DNA of 64,000 nucleotides, taken from Mycobacteroides sp. LB1 (GTDB taxonomy: Bacteria > Actinomycetota > Actinomycetes > Mycobacteriales > Mycobacteriaceae). The translations under genes were made by a program, and so were the position numbers. The notes beneath the pieces were generated by a model, which was not told the DNA's origin, did not search any database, and worked only from the letters and a program-made list of their open reading frames with translations. The stretch is taken from assembly GCF_013449725.1 (NCBI RefSeq), contig NZ_JACCFF010000001.1, positions 1 to 64,000 on the forward strand, written 5' to 3'. Within the stretch, counting starts at the first letter, position 1. Every line of letters starts with the position of its first letter. Positions 16,718-27,839 of this stretch are shown here, in pieces.

Positions 16718-17874
16718 GCACAGGCACCACAGCAACACACCCCGGCGGGTCGTACTTCCTGCCTCCGGACACCGAAATCGCGAAGGCCCCCCCGGGCTTA
16801 CGCGGAAAATACTCGCGCGATCCACTGCTGGTAGTCGGCGGTGCCGCGGCGACACTATGGCTGAGCCTGTTTGCGCGACTGGCCAAGACCGGAAAGGCCC
16901 CTGAGGTCAACCGGATACGCACGATGCGAGTCATTAAGCGCGAGGTCGTCGCACAAGACGAGAACGTCGTCGCACTGACCCTGTCCGCCGCGGACGGCGG
17001 TGAGCTGGAGCCATGGACGGCCGGCGCACATCTGGACTTGCTGCTCGAGTCCGGCCGCATGCGGGAGTACTCGCTCTGCGGCGATCCTGCCACCCGAGAC
17101 AGCTACCGAATCGCCGTGCGCCGGGTGCCCGACGGTGGCGGGGGCTCAATCGAGGTGCACGACACGCTGCATACCGGGTCCCTGATAAGGGTTAAGGGGC
17201 CGAGGAACGGACTGCCGATGGCCGTGCCAGGCCACGGGTCCCCCGCCCGCCGACTCAGGTTTGTGGCCGGAGGCATCGGCATCACGCCGATACTGCCGAT
17301 GCTGATGACCGCAGAACGGCTCGGGCTGGATTGGTCGATGGTCTACACCGGGCGCAGCCGCGACTCGATCCCATTCCTCGACGAACTCAAGATCTTCGGG
17401 GACAAGATCACCGTACGCACCGACGACGAGCACGGCTTGCCCACCGCCACAGACCTTCTCGGGGATATCCCCGGGGCCACCGCGGTGTACTGCTGTGGCC
17501 CGGTACCAATGCTCGAGCTCATGCGCACAGCATTGATCGACCGCGACGATGTAGAACTCCACTACGAACGGTTCTCCGCCCCACCGGTAGTGGATGGAGC
17601 AGCGTTCACGGTGGTCCTGGCCCGCAGCGGCGAACGGATCACGGTGTCCCCCAACGAGAGTGCGCTGGCGGCCATTCTGCGGAGCGATCCGAACGCTGCG
17701 TACTCCTGCAAACAAGGCTTCTGCGGAACCTGCGAGGTGAAAGTCGTTTCAGGTGCAGTCGACCACCGCGACACCTTGCTCACCGCCTCCGAACGAGGCG
17801 TGGGGGCCATGCTGACTTGTGTATCCCGCTGCGCCGACCGCTCGGGCAACGGCGAGCTCACCATCGACCTCTGA
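16714..17874 (+). CDS. Phthalate-dioxygenase-reductase-like FMN/2Fe-2S oxidoreductase
   Basis: The 386-residue protein has a flavin domain with REYSLCGDPA, an NAD domain with GGIGITPILPM and CCGPVPML, and a C-terminal plant-type ferredoxin domain CKQGFCGTCEVKV with a fourth Cys in MLTCVSRC. This order matches the phthalate dioxygenase reductase/VanB class. An N-terminal extension of ~70 residues includes a hydrophobic stretch (LLVVGGAAATLWLSLFARL) that may anchor it to the membrane. It starts at GTG 16714 inside the stop of the PF10118-like gene, so the two are translationally coupled partners. Confidence 0.88.
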   Translation: MSTGTTATHPGGSYFLPPDTEIAKAPPGLRGKYSRDPLLVVGGAAATLWLSLFARLAKTGKAPEVNRIRTMRVIKREVVAQDENVVALTLSAADGGELEPWTAGAHLDLLLESGRMREYSLCGDPATRDSYRIAVRRVPDGGGGSIEVHDTLHTGSLIRVKGPRNGLPMAVPGHGSPARRLRFVAGGIGITPILPMLMTAERLGLDWSMVYTGRSRDSIPFLDELKIFGDKITVRTDDEHGLPTATDLLGDIPGATAVYCCGPVPMLELMRTALIDRDDVELHYERFSAPPVVDGAAFTVVLARSGERITVSPNESALAAILRSDPNAAYSCKQGFCGTCEVKVVSGAVDHRDTLLTASERGVGAMLTCVSRCADRSGNGELTIDL

Positions 17875-18193
17875 CGGCCTAGAGCCATGGGACCCCATTC
17901 CCGAAGCGAAGCGCTCAAAGACGTTCGTTGGCAAGGCTTCCCGGACTCCAATTCGGATGGTGTAGCGGCGCAACTTCGGGACAGCACGCCCGCTAGACGA
18001 TCTGACACAAGGCCTTGAGAGCCCTTCTGAGCATGGGTGTTTGATCAGCGTCGCTCTCTCGCGTAATCAGTGCTCGGTTACCGTGTCCGTATGAGCGGCC
18101 TTGGTCGGACAACTACCCGAGGCGCCACAAATTGGTACACGATAGTTTCCACATACACCCTTAACACCTCCAGTGCCGACGCATAATGTCGAC
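17875..18193. other. Intergenic region with a candidate bidirectional promoter
   Basis: Most of these 319 bases hold no recognisable gene. At the right end, CATAAT (18182-18187) lies six bases before the UbiB-like ATG and suits a leaderless start, with TTAACA (18161-18166) as a weak -35. The same bases read CATTAT on the minus strand, so the -10 could work both ways. The minus-strand peptide frame described separately lies inside. Confidence 0.4.
18078..18158 (-). CDS. Candidate 26-residue basic peptide
   Basis: A GTG-initiated frame reads VYVETIVYQFVAPRV and ends VRPRPLIRTR. It is preceded at eight bases by a perfect GGAGG (complement of 18167-18171), rare enough in a non-coding strand to note. 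A CATTAT -10-like hexamer lies upstream. No homologue is recognised; it may be chance. An overlapping minus frame (18067-18195) with four cysteines is an alternative. Confidence 0.25.
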   Translation of the reverse strand: MYVETIVYQFVAPRVVVRPRPLIRTR

Positions 18194-19594
18194 ATGAGCG
18201 AGATCGCGCGCGGTTCGGTGCGTCGCGGCGCAAAGCTGGCCAGCGTGCCATTGGGCGCCGCGGGGCGCGCCGTCGTGGGATGGGGACGCCGACTGGCCGG
18301 AGGTGATACGGAGGCCATCGCTACGCAATGGTCCGCCCGTAATGCGGAACAGCTCTTTGCCGTGCTCGGCGGACTCAAGGGCGGCGCAATGAAGTTCGGC
18401 CAGATGATGAGCATCTTCGAAGCGGCGATACCCGACCAGTACGCCGAGCCATACCGAGCGGCGTTGACGGGGCTACAGGCGTCGGCACCCTCCATCCCGA
18501 TCAGACAGGTACACCGCGTGCTGGCCGAACAACTCGGCCAGCGCTGGCGGGAGCGGTTCACAGAATTCGACCATGAGCCGGTCGCCGCGGCCAGCATCGG
18601 TCAGGTGCACCGCGCGCGCTGGCACGACGGCCGGATCGTGGCGGTAAAGGTTCAGTACCCAGGAGTCGACGCAGCCCTCCAGTCGGATCTGCGGAGGATC
18701 GGCCAAATGAGTCGCCTCCTAGATCCGGTGTTTCCCGGGATAGCTATCCGACCGATGCTTGCCGAGGTGCGAAAACGGATGGCCGAGGAGCTCGACTACC
18801 GCCATGAGGCAGAAAACCAACGCACGTTCGCCTCGACATTCAACGGCAGCCAGGCGTTTCTGGTACCCAAAGTTGTAGCCTCCGCACCCAAGGTTCTAGT
18901 CACCGAGTGGGTCACGGGTCGTTCGTTCGCCGACATCATTCAGCGAGGCGATCAGGAATCGAGGAACACCGCTGCAGCGCTGTTGTTCGAATTCTGTGGC
19001 GCGTCGATGTCCAGTCTCGGACTATTGCACTCCGACCCGCATCCCGGGAACTATCAGCTCACCTCTGATGGCCGGCTTGCAGTGCTGGACTTCGGCGCTG
19101 TCACCGCGGTGCATCGCAGCGCACTGGGGTACCTCGACTCCCTCAGACAGGCAGAGCTCGCTGAACAGGCACAGCTAAGCGAACTACCCGACGACTTGAG
19201 AGCGCTCGTGCTCGACGAGGTGAACTCCGCGATGCAGGAAGCCGGATTCAGCCGGACCGGCGTACCGGTGAAGCCCGAGGATCTACTGGCTTATTTCGGC
19301 CCATTCGCCGAGCCGCTTTGGTCGCCGCTCTTTCGATTCGACCGCCACTGGCTACAGCAGCACGCCGCACGCATCCCCGGGCTTGCGCGCGGCCAGGACT
19401 TCCTGGGTGGCGCAGTGCTCGAAATCCCTACCGAGCACGTGATGATGTTCCGCACCATTGCCGGTTTCGTCGGGGTGGCCTGCCAGTTGGAGGCCGAAAT
19501 TGCCTTGCGCAACATCGTGATCCGTTGGTATCCGGACTTCGCCGAGCCGAAGATCCCGCCTCAGTTGGCCAGCGCGTTAGGTATCGACAATTGA
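18194..19594 (+). CDS. ABC1/UbiB atypical kinase-like protein
   Basis: The 466-residue protein shows the family signatures in order: KGGAMKFGQMMSIF (KxGQ motif, which replaces the P-loop and favours ATPase activity), VAAASIGQVHRA (Ala-rich loop), VAVKVQYPG (kinase Lys), the ExD-like region EELDYRHEAENQ, LLHSDPHPGNY (catalytic loop) and VLDFGAV (DFG). UbiB-type proteins act in isoprenoid-lipid or quinone metabolism. The start at 18194 is six bases after a CATAAT hexamer, consistent with a leaderless mRNA. It converges on nusB. Confidence 0.88.
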   Translation: MSEIARGSVRRGAKLASVPLGAAGRAVVGWGRRLAGGDTEAIATQWSARNAEQLFAVLGGLKGGAMKFGQMMSIFEAAIPDQYAEPYRAALTGLQASAPSIPIRQVHRVLAEQLGQRWRERFTEFDHEPVAAASIGQVHRARWHDGRIVAVKVQYPGVDAALQSDLRRIGQMSRLLDPVFPGIAIRPMLAEVRKRMAEELDYRHEAENQRTFASTFNGSQAFLVPKVVASAPKVLVTEWVTGRSFADIIQRGDQESRNTAAALLFEFCGASMSSLGLLHSDPHPGNYQLTSDGRLAVLDFGAVTAVHRSALGYLDSLRQAELAEQAQLSELPDDLRALVLDEVNSAMQEAGFSRTGVPVKPEDLLAYFGPFAEPLWSPLFRFDRHWLQQHAARIPGLARGQDFLGGAVLEIPTEHVMMFRTIAGFVGVACQLEAEIALRNIVIRWYPDFAEPKIPPQLASALGIDN

Positions 19595-19599
19595 TCGCG

Positions 19600-20058
19600 C
19601 TACTCCGCGTTCCCCCGGATATGCGGGGTAACCAGCATGAGCTGACCCAGCACTCCGTTCACGAAGGCGGGTGAATCATCGGTGGAGAGCTGTTTGGCCA
19701 GCTCGACCGCCTCGTCGACGGCGACGACCTCGGGAACATCCTGAGCGTGCAGCAGTTCCCAGACGGCCACGCGCATGATGGCGCGGTCCACCGCGGGCAG
19801 TCGGGCCAGCGTCCAGCCCTGCAGATGCGAGGAGATGAGCTCGTCGATATGGGTGGCGTGCTCCGTCACTCCATAGGCCACTGTGACGGCATAGGAATTG
19901 AGCTGCTCTATCTCGGGCTTGGACTTGGCCAAGGCCTTGCGCTCGTCGGCGACGTCCGCAGCCGTCATATCCCGTGCTTCGGCTTCGAACAGCAGGTCCA
20001 CGGCCCGCTTGCGCGCCTTGCGGCGACCACCCTTTGCGGGCTTGCCGGTATCAGCCAT
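19600..20058 (-). CDS. nusB: Transcription antitermination factor NusB
   Basis: The 152-residue all-helical protein contains [19 protein letters not shown] at the start, the boxA RNA-binding face, and [23 protein letters not shown] near the end, standard NusB blocks. It works with NusE/S10 in antitermination on rRNA operons. It overlaps efp by eight bases and is the last gene of pepQ-efp-nusB, the order known from M. tuberculosis. Confidence 0.96.
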   Translation of the reverse strand: MADTGKPAKGGRRKARKRAVDLLFEAEARDMTAADVADERKALAKSKPEIEQLNSYAVTVAYGVTEHATHIDELISSHLQGWTLARLPAVDRAIMRVAVWELLHAQDVPEVVAVDEAVELAKQLSTDDSPAFVNGVLGQLMLVTPHIRGNAE

Positions 20059-20614
20059 TCACGCGGCCGAGATAGCTGCCATCGCGAGAGTCGACCTTGA
20101 GCCGGTCACCGGTGTTGATGAACAGTGGAACCTGGATTTCTGCACCGGTTTCCATGGTCGCCGGCTTGGTGCCGGCACTGGAGCGGTCGCCCTGCAGGCC
20201 TGGATCGGTGTGGCTTACTTCGAGTTCGACGGTGGTCGGGAGCTCGATGTACAGCGCGGCACCCTCGTTGAACGCCACCTGGACGGTCATGCCCTCTAGC
20301 AGGAAGCGGGATGCGTCGCCCACAAGCTCCGGTGACAGCGGGTGCTGTTCGAAATCCTGGCTGTCCATGAAGACGAAAGAGTCACCATCGCGGTACAGGT
20401 AGGTGGTGTCGCGGCGGTCGACCGTCGCGGTCTCCACCTTGACACCGGCATTGAACGTCTTGTCGATGACCTTGCCCGTGAGCACGTTCCTGATCTTGGT
20501 CCGCACGAATGCCGGACCTTTACCTGGCTTCACGTGCTGGAACTCGATGATCTGCCACAGCTGACCATCGATGTTGAGCACCAGGCCGTTCTTGAAATCG
20601 GCGGTTGAAGCCAC
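20051..20614 (-). CDS. efp: Elongation factor P
   Basis: The 187-residue protein has the three EF-P domains: KOW-like (1-65), the OB fold (66-125) and the C-terminal OB fold (130-187, ending [16 protein letters not shown]). The tip loop is KPGKGPAF, the actinobacterial PGKGP type in which the Lys is thought to act without the EpmA/EarP/YmfI modifications. It relieves ribosome stalling at polyproline. It is preceded by pepQ with 13 bases between. Confidence 0.97.
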   Translation of the reverse strand: MASTADFKNGLVLNIDGQLWQIIEFQHVKPGKGPAFVRTKIRNVLTGKVIDKTFNAGVKVETATVDRRDTTYLYRDGDSFVFMDSQDFEQHPLSPELVGDASRFLLEGMTVQVAFNEGAALYIELPTTVELEVSHTDPGLQGDRSSAGTKPATMETGAEIQVPLFINTGDRLKVDSRDGSYLGRVNG

Positions 20615-20627
20615 GTCTTTTGTCTCC

Positions 20628-21773
20628 TCAGTTAATGACGGTGAGTTCCTTGGGGAACCGGGTCAACAGCTCCGGCCCGTCGGGCCGCACCACGAGCGTG
20701 TCCTCGATCCGGACTCCGCCCCGGTCGGGCAGGTAGACCCCTGGCTCGACTGTCACCGCCGAGCCAGCAAGCAGTGTACCGGTGGCTGCGGATCCGATGC
20801 CTGGTGCTTCGTGGATCTGCAAACCCACCCCGTGCCCAAGGCCGTGGCCAAAGTTCTCGCCGTATCCGGCAGCTGCGATGAGATCGCGCGCGGCGGCATC
20901 CACATCCTTCAGTGCCACCCCGGGCGCGAGTGCCTGCCGCCCCGCCCCCTGCGCGGCCAGCACCAAGTCGTAGATCTCGCGCTGCCAGGCGGCCACCGAA
21001 CCCAGCACAAGGGTTCTGGTCATATCCGAGTGGTACCCGCCCACCAACGCACCGAAGTCGAGTTTGACGAAGTCGCCGGCGGCCAACACTGCGTCGGTGG
21101 GCCGGTGATGCGGGATCGCCGAGTGTGATCCGGCAGCGACGATTGTTTCGAAGGACGGGCCATCGGCCCCGTGCTCGCACATGAGGTTCTCCAAGTCGCG
21201 TGCCACTTCACGCTCGGTACGCCCAGGCCGAATCCCGCCGGTGTCGATCAACGCTGACAATGCAGTATCGGCAGCGGCACAAGCCCTTTCGAGTAAGAGC
21301 ACCTCGGAATCGTCTTTCACCTCACGCAGCTTCTCGACGCGGTTCGGTGCCCTTACGAACTCAACATCCCCAGACGCCTGCTCCAGCTTGTCGAATCCGT
21401 CGACGGTCACCACATGGCTTTCGAATCCCGCACGCCCGGCTCGGCTCGAACCGGCCATTGCAACCAACGCCGCGCCGTACTTGCGGTCGATCAGAGCGCG
21501 CAGATCGGGCACCTGCGCGGCGGCCTGGGTGCGGTACCGGCCGTCGGTGCACAGCACGGTGGCGTCCTCCCTCGACCTGTCATCATCGGCAGCCACCCAC
21601 AGCGCGGCAGCGGACCCGGTAAAACCCGTCAGATAGCGAATATTGATCAAATCGGTGACCAAGAGCGCATCGAGCCCATCGGCGCGCAGCCCCTCGCGCA
21701 GCCGCTCTCTGCGGTCGATATGGCTGAGGGCCGCACCCGAGGTTCTTCGCGCAAGCTGCTCATCACTCTTCAC
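20628..21773 (-). CDS. pepQ: Xaa-Pro aminopeptidase/proline dipeptidase (M24B)
   Basis: The 381-residue protein has an N-terminal creatinase-like domain ([20 protein letters not shown]) and a pita-bread catalytic domain with metal ligands in [18 protein letters not shown] (two Asp), [17 protein letters not shown] (His), [10 protein letters not shown] (Glu) and VRIEDT (Glu). It cleaves X-Pro bonds. I chose GTG 21773: similarity begins just after it and a TAGCGT -10 lies eight bases upstream, suiting a leaderless start. The longer frame to 21872 overlaps the divergent gene. Confidence 0.92.
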   Translation of the reverse strand: MKSDEQLARRTSGAALSHIDRRERLREGLRADGLDALLVTDLINIRYLTGFTGSAAALWVAADDDRSREDATVLCTDGRYRTQAAAQVPDLRALIDRKYGAALVAMAGSSRAGRAGFESHVVTVDGFDKLEQASGDVEFVRAPNRVEKLREVKDDSEVLLLERACAAADTALSALIDTGGIRPGRTEREVARDLENLMCEHGADGPSFETIVAAGSHSAIPHHRPTDAVLAAGDFVKLDFGALVGGYHSDMTRTLVLGSVAAWQREIYDLVLAAQGAGRQALAPGVALKDVDAAARDLIAAAGYGENFGHGLGHGVGLQIHEAPGIGSAATGTLLAGSAVTVEPGVYLPDRGGVRIEDTLVVRPDGPELLTRFPKELTVIN

Positions 21774-21805
21774 AGGTGTCGACGCTACCGCGATACGCTG
21801 GGCCC
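21774..21805. promoter_or_regulatory. Compact bidirectional promoter of pepQ and the Rv2536-like gene
   Basis: Only 32 bases separate the divergent start codons. Minus-strand TAGCGT (complement 21782-21787) lies eight bases before the pepQ GTG, and plus-strand TACGCT (21794-21799) lies six bases before the ATG at 21806. Both transcripts would be leaderless, and their -35 regions would lie inside each other's coding sequence. Confidence 0.45.
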
Positions 21806-22352
21806 ATGCCCGAAGCTCAATCCGATGCTCTTCGCGCAAGCGGCTCATCGACCACACGTACTTTGACCACACAATGGCTCACCCGCGGCGCCGTCTTCGC
21901 CATCCTGATGGTGTTGACCCGCGTGGTGCAGGGACTGGCCCTCAGCGTGTGGGAAAACCACGGCACCGCCATCAACCTGGTGCTGCTCATTGTGTTCATC
22001 GCGGCGGTGGTCGCATGGGCGCTCACGGACGGCCGCAGCGACGCCCAACGTAACCCCGACCCGGACCGCCGAGACGACCTCGCCATGTGGTGGCTGCTCG
22101 CCGGCATTTTCGCCGGGGTTGTTAGTGGCCTGGTGGTCTGGTTGATCAGCCTGTTCAACCACGGAATCTACGCCGCGAGCATCCTCGCCGAACTCACCAC
22201 GACCGCAGCGTTCGTGGCGCTCGTGGTGTTCGCGCCCGCCATGGCCGGCGTGTTCGTAGGCCGGCTGCTCGTGGACCGCAAGGAAAAGGAACATGCCGCT
22301 CTGCAGCAGTCAGATACCGATGTGTTCCAGGCGGTTCAGGAAGAAGCGAACG

Positions 22353-22360
<8 letters not shown>
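21806..22360 (+). CDS. Membrane protein, Rv2536-like
   Basis: The 184-residue protein has four predicted membrane segments (around residues 28-45, 53-70, 92-115 and 127-150) with charged ends and a cytoplasmic tail rich in Glu and Lys. Its place between pepQ and aroQ, in the opposite orientation, equals that of Rv2536 in M. tuberculosis. No function is known. Its end overlaps the convergent aroQ by eight bases. Confidence 0.8.
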
Positions 22361-24541
<2,181 letters not shown>

Positions 24542-24545
<4 letters not shown>

Positions 24546-25747
24546 CCCGTGGATGATTCCCGGCGTGGCTCTCGCTGCGCCACCGCATCCAGGTACGTCC
24601 CGACATTGGTCTTGGTCTCGGTGAGGGAGTCTCCCCCGAACTTCTCCAGCGCCGCGCGGGCCACCACCAGCGCGACCATCGCCTCGGCGACCACACCAGC
24701 GGCCGGAACCGCGCACACATCCGAGCGCTGGTGAATCGCGACGGCCTCGTCACCGGTGGCCATGTCGACAGTCGCCAGCGCGCGCGGGACCGTGGAGATG
24801 GGTTTCATCGCAGCGCGCACCCGCAGCGGCTGACCGTTGGTCATACCGCCTTCCAAACCGCCGGCGCGGTTGGTCGACCGCAGGATGCCGTCGGGGCCGG
24901 GGTAAATCTCGTCGTGGGCGGCGCTCCCGCGGCGGCGCGCGGTGGTGAACCCGTCACCGATCTCGACGCCCTTGATGGCCTGGATTCCCATGATGGCGGC
25001 CGCGAGCTGGCTGTCCAGGCGGTCATGACCGCTGACGAACGAGCCGAGACCGACCGGCAGTCCGGCGATCACCACCTCGACAACTCCACCGAGGGTGTCG
25101 CCGTCCTTCTTGGCGGCCTCGATCTCGGCGATCATCGAGGACTCAGCCTGTTCGCCGAACGCCCGCACCGGGCTGGCGTCGATGGCCACTAGATCGGCCG
25201 CACCGGGAACCGCTCCGTCGTATGGCTCGGAATCGCCGATGGAAATCACATGCGAGATGACGTCGACACCCAATACCTGCTTCAGGAAGGCCTTGGCGAC
25301 GGTGCCGAGCGCGACACGGGCCGCCGTCTCACGCGCGCTGGCGCGCTCGAGCACGGGGCGCGCATCGTCGAATCCGTACTTGAGCATGCCTGCGTAGTCG
25401 GCGTGGCCGGGGCGCGGGCGGGTAAGCGGCGCGTTGCGCGCGATGTTCTCCAGCTCGGCAGGGTCCACCGGGTCCGCAGACATCACGGTCTCCCATTTGG
25501 GCCACTCGGTGTTGCCGATCTCGATCGCCACCGGACCACCCAAGGTCAGACCATGCCGCACACCACCGAGCACGGTGACCTGGTCGGCCTCGAAGGCCAT
25601 GCGCGCGCCTCGGCCGTAGCCCAGGCGGCGACGCGCCAGCTGCCTACCGATGTCCTCCGATGTCAGTTCGACACCGGCGACCATGCCTTCCAAGACCGCG
25701 ACCAACGCGCGTCCATGCGATTCACCTGCCGTGATCCAACGCAACAC
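24542..25747 (-). CDS. aroC: Chorismate synthase
   Basis: The 401-residue FMN enzyme starts [15 protein letters not shown] after GTG 25747 and shows [40 protein letters not shown] and [20 protein letters not shown]. It forms chorismate from EPSP. I prefer GTG 25747: GACAAT lies seven bases upstream (leaderless) and family proteins begin with [14 protein letters not shown] 25756 would add three residues. It heads the aro operon. Confidence 0.97.
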
Positions 25748-25813
25748 GTGCACCATTGTCCCATGCGGGCAGGTCGGTCCTCCAAATCGATCGGGACAGT
25801 GGACCGTTCTTTG

Positions 25814-26254
25814 TCAGATGCCCGGCGTCACGGTGGACAACCCCACCGCGACGGCGGTCGCCAAGCACATCGAGGGGCCGTGCGGCACGGATGTCTTTCG
25901 ACGGCCGATAGTCATGAGCACCAGACCGATCAGGCCGGTCAACAGCGGCGCACCGATCGCCGCCAGGAACCACGCGTCCAATCCGAACGCCCCCGATAAG
26001 CCACCGGTGCCGAAGGCAAGCTTCACGTCCCCCGCTCCCATCGCGCGCGGCGATAACAGGTGTGCGATCAGGTACAGACCGGTCAGCGCCACCGCACCCA
26101 CCACCATCGTCGGGTTGCGATCAAGCATCGCCACCACGACAACCACCGCGGCCGCAGACAGAGTGAGCCAGTTCGGCAGCCTGCGATACCTGATATCGAA
26201 GTACGACAGCGCCGTCATCCAGCACAGCACCATTACCCCCACCCCGTAATTCAT
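25814..26254 (-). CDS. A24-type prepilin peptidase (orphan)
   Basis: The 146-residue membrane aspartyl protease has the two catalytic Asp in SYFDIRYRRLPNWL (near residue 19) and MGAGDVKLAF (the GxGD motif, near residue 75), with four to five hydrophobic segments. It lacks the N-terminal methylase domain of full PilD proteins. It corresponds to Rv2551c by synteny with aroC and aroE. No pilin genes are in the window; Flp/Tad-type pilin processing is a guess. A TACATT lies six bases before the ATG. Confidence 0.8.
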   Translation of the reverse strand: MNYGVGVMVLCWMTALSYFDIRYRRLPNWLTLSAAAVVVVVAMLDRNPTMVVGAVALTGLYLIAHLLSPRAMGAGDVKLAFGTGGLSGAFGLDAWFLAAIGAPLLTGLIGLVLMTIGRRKTSVPHGPSMCLATAVAVGLSTVTPGI

Positions 26255-26291
26255 GTGGGGAATGTAGCGCCGCGAGGCTACATTCGGAGTA
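26255..26291. promoter_or_regulatory. Compact bidirectional promoter of the prepilin peptidase gene and tam
   Basis: The divergent starts are 37 bases apart. TACATT occurs on the minus strand (complement 26261-26266), six bases before the ATG at 26254. It occurs again on the plus strand (26279-26284), seven bases before the GTG at 26292. Both genes are therefore predicted to be leaderless from back-to-back identical -10 boxes. Confidence 0.5.
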
Positions 26292-27080
26292 GTGACGACT
26301 ACATTGTGGAGCCCTCAGGAATACAGCCGATTCGGAGATGAACGCAGTCGCCCGTTCTATGAGCTTCTTTTCCGTATCCCTGCCTCGACCCCTCGTACCG
26401 TCGTCGATTTGGGTTGTGCCAGTGGGATCTTGACCGTCGAATTGGCGCGCCGGTGGCCGAATGCAGCGGTGCTGGGACTGGATTCCTCTGCCGAGCTGCT
26501 CGCTACCGCCCCCGCGGATCTGCCGGCCAATCTTCGCCTCGAACAGGGCGATATCGCCAACTTCCGGGCCGACGGAATAGATGTGGTGTTCACAAATGCG
26601 GCATTGCAATGGCTTCCGCAGCATCGCGAACTCATTACCGCGTGGGCGCAGCAGCTCAATCCTGGTGGTTCGCTGGCTTTCCAGGTTCCGGGCAACTTCG
26701 GCGCGCCCTCTCATACGCTCATGCGCCAGGTCGCCGAATCCTCGCGATGGGCGTCACGGCTGGGCGGCGTGCTGCGCGGTGAGGAGAGCAGCGACGGGGC
26801 CGAAAATTATGCGCGCCTGGCGATTTCCGCGGGCCTGGTTCCGGACGCCTGGGAAACGACATACGTGCACCTGCTCGAAGGGAACGACCCGGTGCTGCGA
26901 TGGGTACACGGCACCGGATTACGGCCCGTGATCTCGGCGCTTTCGGCCGATGAATTCGCCGAATTCGAGGAGGAATATGCCGCACTGTTGCGTCAGGCAT
27001 ACCCGCCATCCGGTGCCGTGACACCTTTCGGATTCCGCCGGATCTTCTGTGTGGCATCCAAGCCGGAAACGGGTCGATAG
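26292..27080 (+). CDS. tam: Trans-aconitate 2-methyltransferase
   Basis: The 262-residue class I SAM methyltransferase shows VVDLGCASGILTVELARRWP (motif I), GLDSSAELLA, LEQGDIANFRADG, DVVFTNAALQWLPQH and GGSLAFQVPGNF, the Tam signature blocks. It methylates trans-aconitate, a by-product of the TCA cycle. GTG 26292 is the start (WSPQEYSRFGDERSRPF follows). The TetR gene begins nine bases after its stop, so the two may be cotranscribed. Confidence 0.88.
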   Translation: MTTTLWSPQEYSRFGDERSRPFYELLFRIPASTPRTVVDLGCASGILTVELARRWPNAAVLGLDSSAELLATAPADLPANLRLEQGDIANFRADGIDVVFTNAALQWLPQHRELITAWAQQLNPGGSLAFQVPGNFGAPSHTLMRQVAESSRWASRLGGVLRGEESSDGAENYARLAISAGLVPDAWETTYVHLLEGNDPVLRWVHGTGLRPVISALSADEFAEFEEEYAALLRQAYPPSGAVTPFGFRRIFCVASKPETGR

Positions 27081-27089
27081 ACTCAGCCG

Positions 27090-27839
27090 GTGTCCCAGGC
27101 CAGCACCGATGAGCCACTCGCACGTGGGGAGGCGGATTCACACCGTGTACTGACCGGACACGAGGCACGCTGGGAACGGCACAACTCGGCCCGGCAGACC
27201 CGCATCGTGGAGTCCGCCGTCGCGCTGCTCGATGAAACGCCGCCCGGCACCGAGATTCCCGTGCAGTCGATCGCTAAGCGAGCCGGGCTGGCCAAATCCG
27301 TGGTGTACCGGCAGTTCGAGGGGCGCGAGGATCTCGATCGCCGCATCCGCTCACATCTGCTCGAGGATTTCGATACGTCCATCTCGTCGCAGCTCGACGT
27401 CACCCGGGGTTCGATCGACGATATTGCCACCAGAACCATTCGGGCCGTGCTGGATTGGATGACCGACTACCCGCATCGCTACGAATTCATGCGCTCCGGC
27501 GCCACCGACGAGGACCCCGCCGTCGATGCCATCAGCACGGTCAAGGTCCGGATGGAGCAGCGTGTCCGAGGAGTCTTGATCCCGATCACCGAACTGCTCG
27601 GGATCGATTACAGCCCCTTTGAATCGGTCACCTACGCAGTCGTGACGATGGTCGAAGGAACCCTCTCCCGGTGGTTACGGGAAACCGAACCAGTGCGCAA
27701 TCGCACCGAAATCGTCGAGGATCTCGCCAATTACGTCTGGTATGTGCTGGACGGAGCCGCCCGTTCGGTGGGCCTGTCCATGGACCCGCAGACCGAACTC
27801 ATGGCCGCGCTCGCCGTACTGTCAGGCGCCCACCAGTAG
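27090..27839 (+). CDS. TetR-family regulator
   Basis: The 249-residue protein starts at GTG and has an unusually long N-terminal arm (~35 residues). The helix-turn-helix follows (RIVESAVALLDETPPGTEIPV, IAKRAGLAKSVVYRQFEGREDL), then a long ligand domain. Its 3' end overlaps the convergent AurF-like gene by 18 bases. The two 17-base palindromes upstream of that gene are its likely targets (inference). Confidence 0.87.
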   Translation: MSQASTDEPLARGEADSHRVLTGHEARWERHNSARQTRIVESAVALLDETPPGTEIPVQSIAKRAGLAKSVVYRQFEGREDLDRRIRSHLLEDFDTSISSQLDVTRGSIDDIATRTIRAVLDWMTDYPHRYEFMRSGATDEDPAVDAISTVKVRMEQRVRGVLIPITELLGIDYSPFESVTYAVVTMVEGTLSRWLRETEPVRNRTEIVEDLANYVWYVLDGAARSVGLSMDPQTELMAALAVLSGAHQ

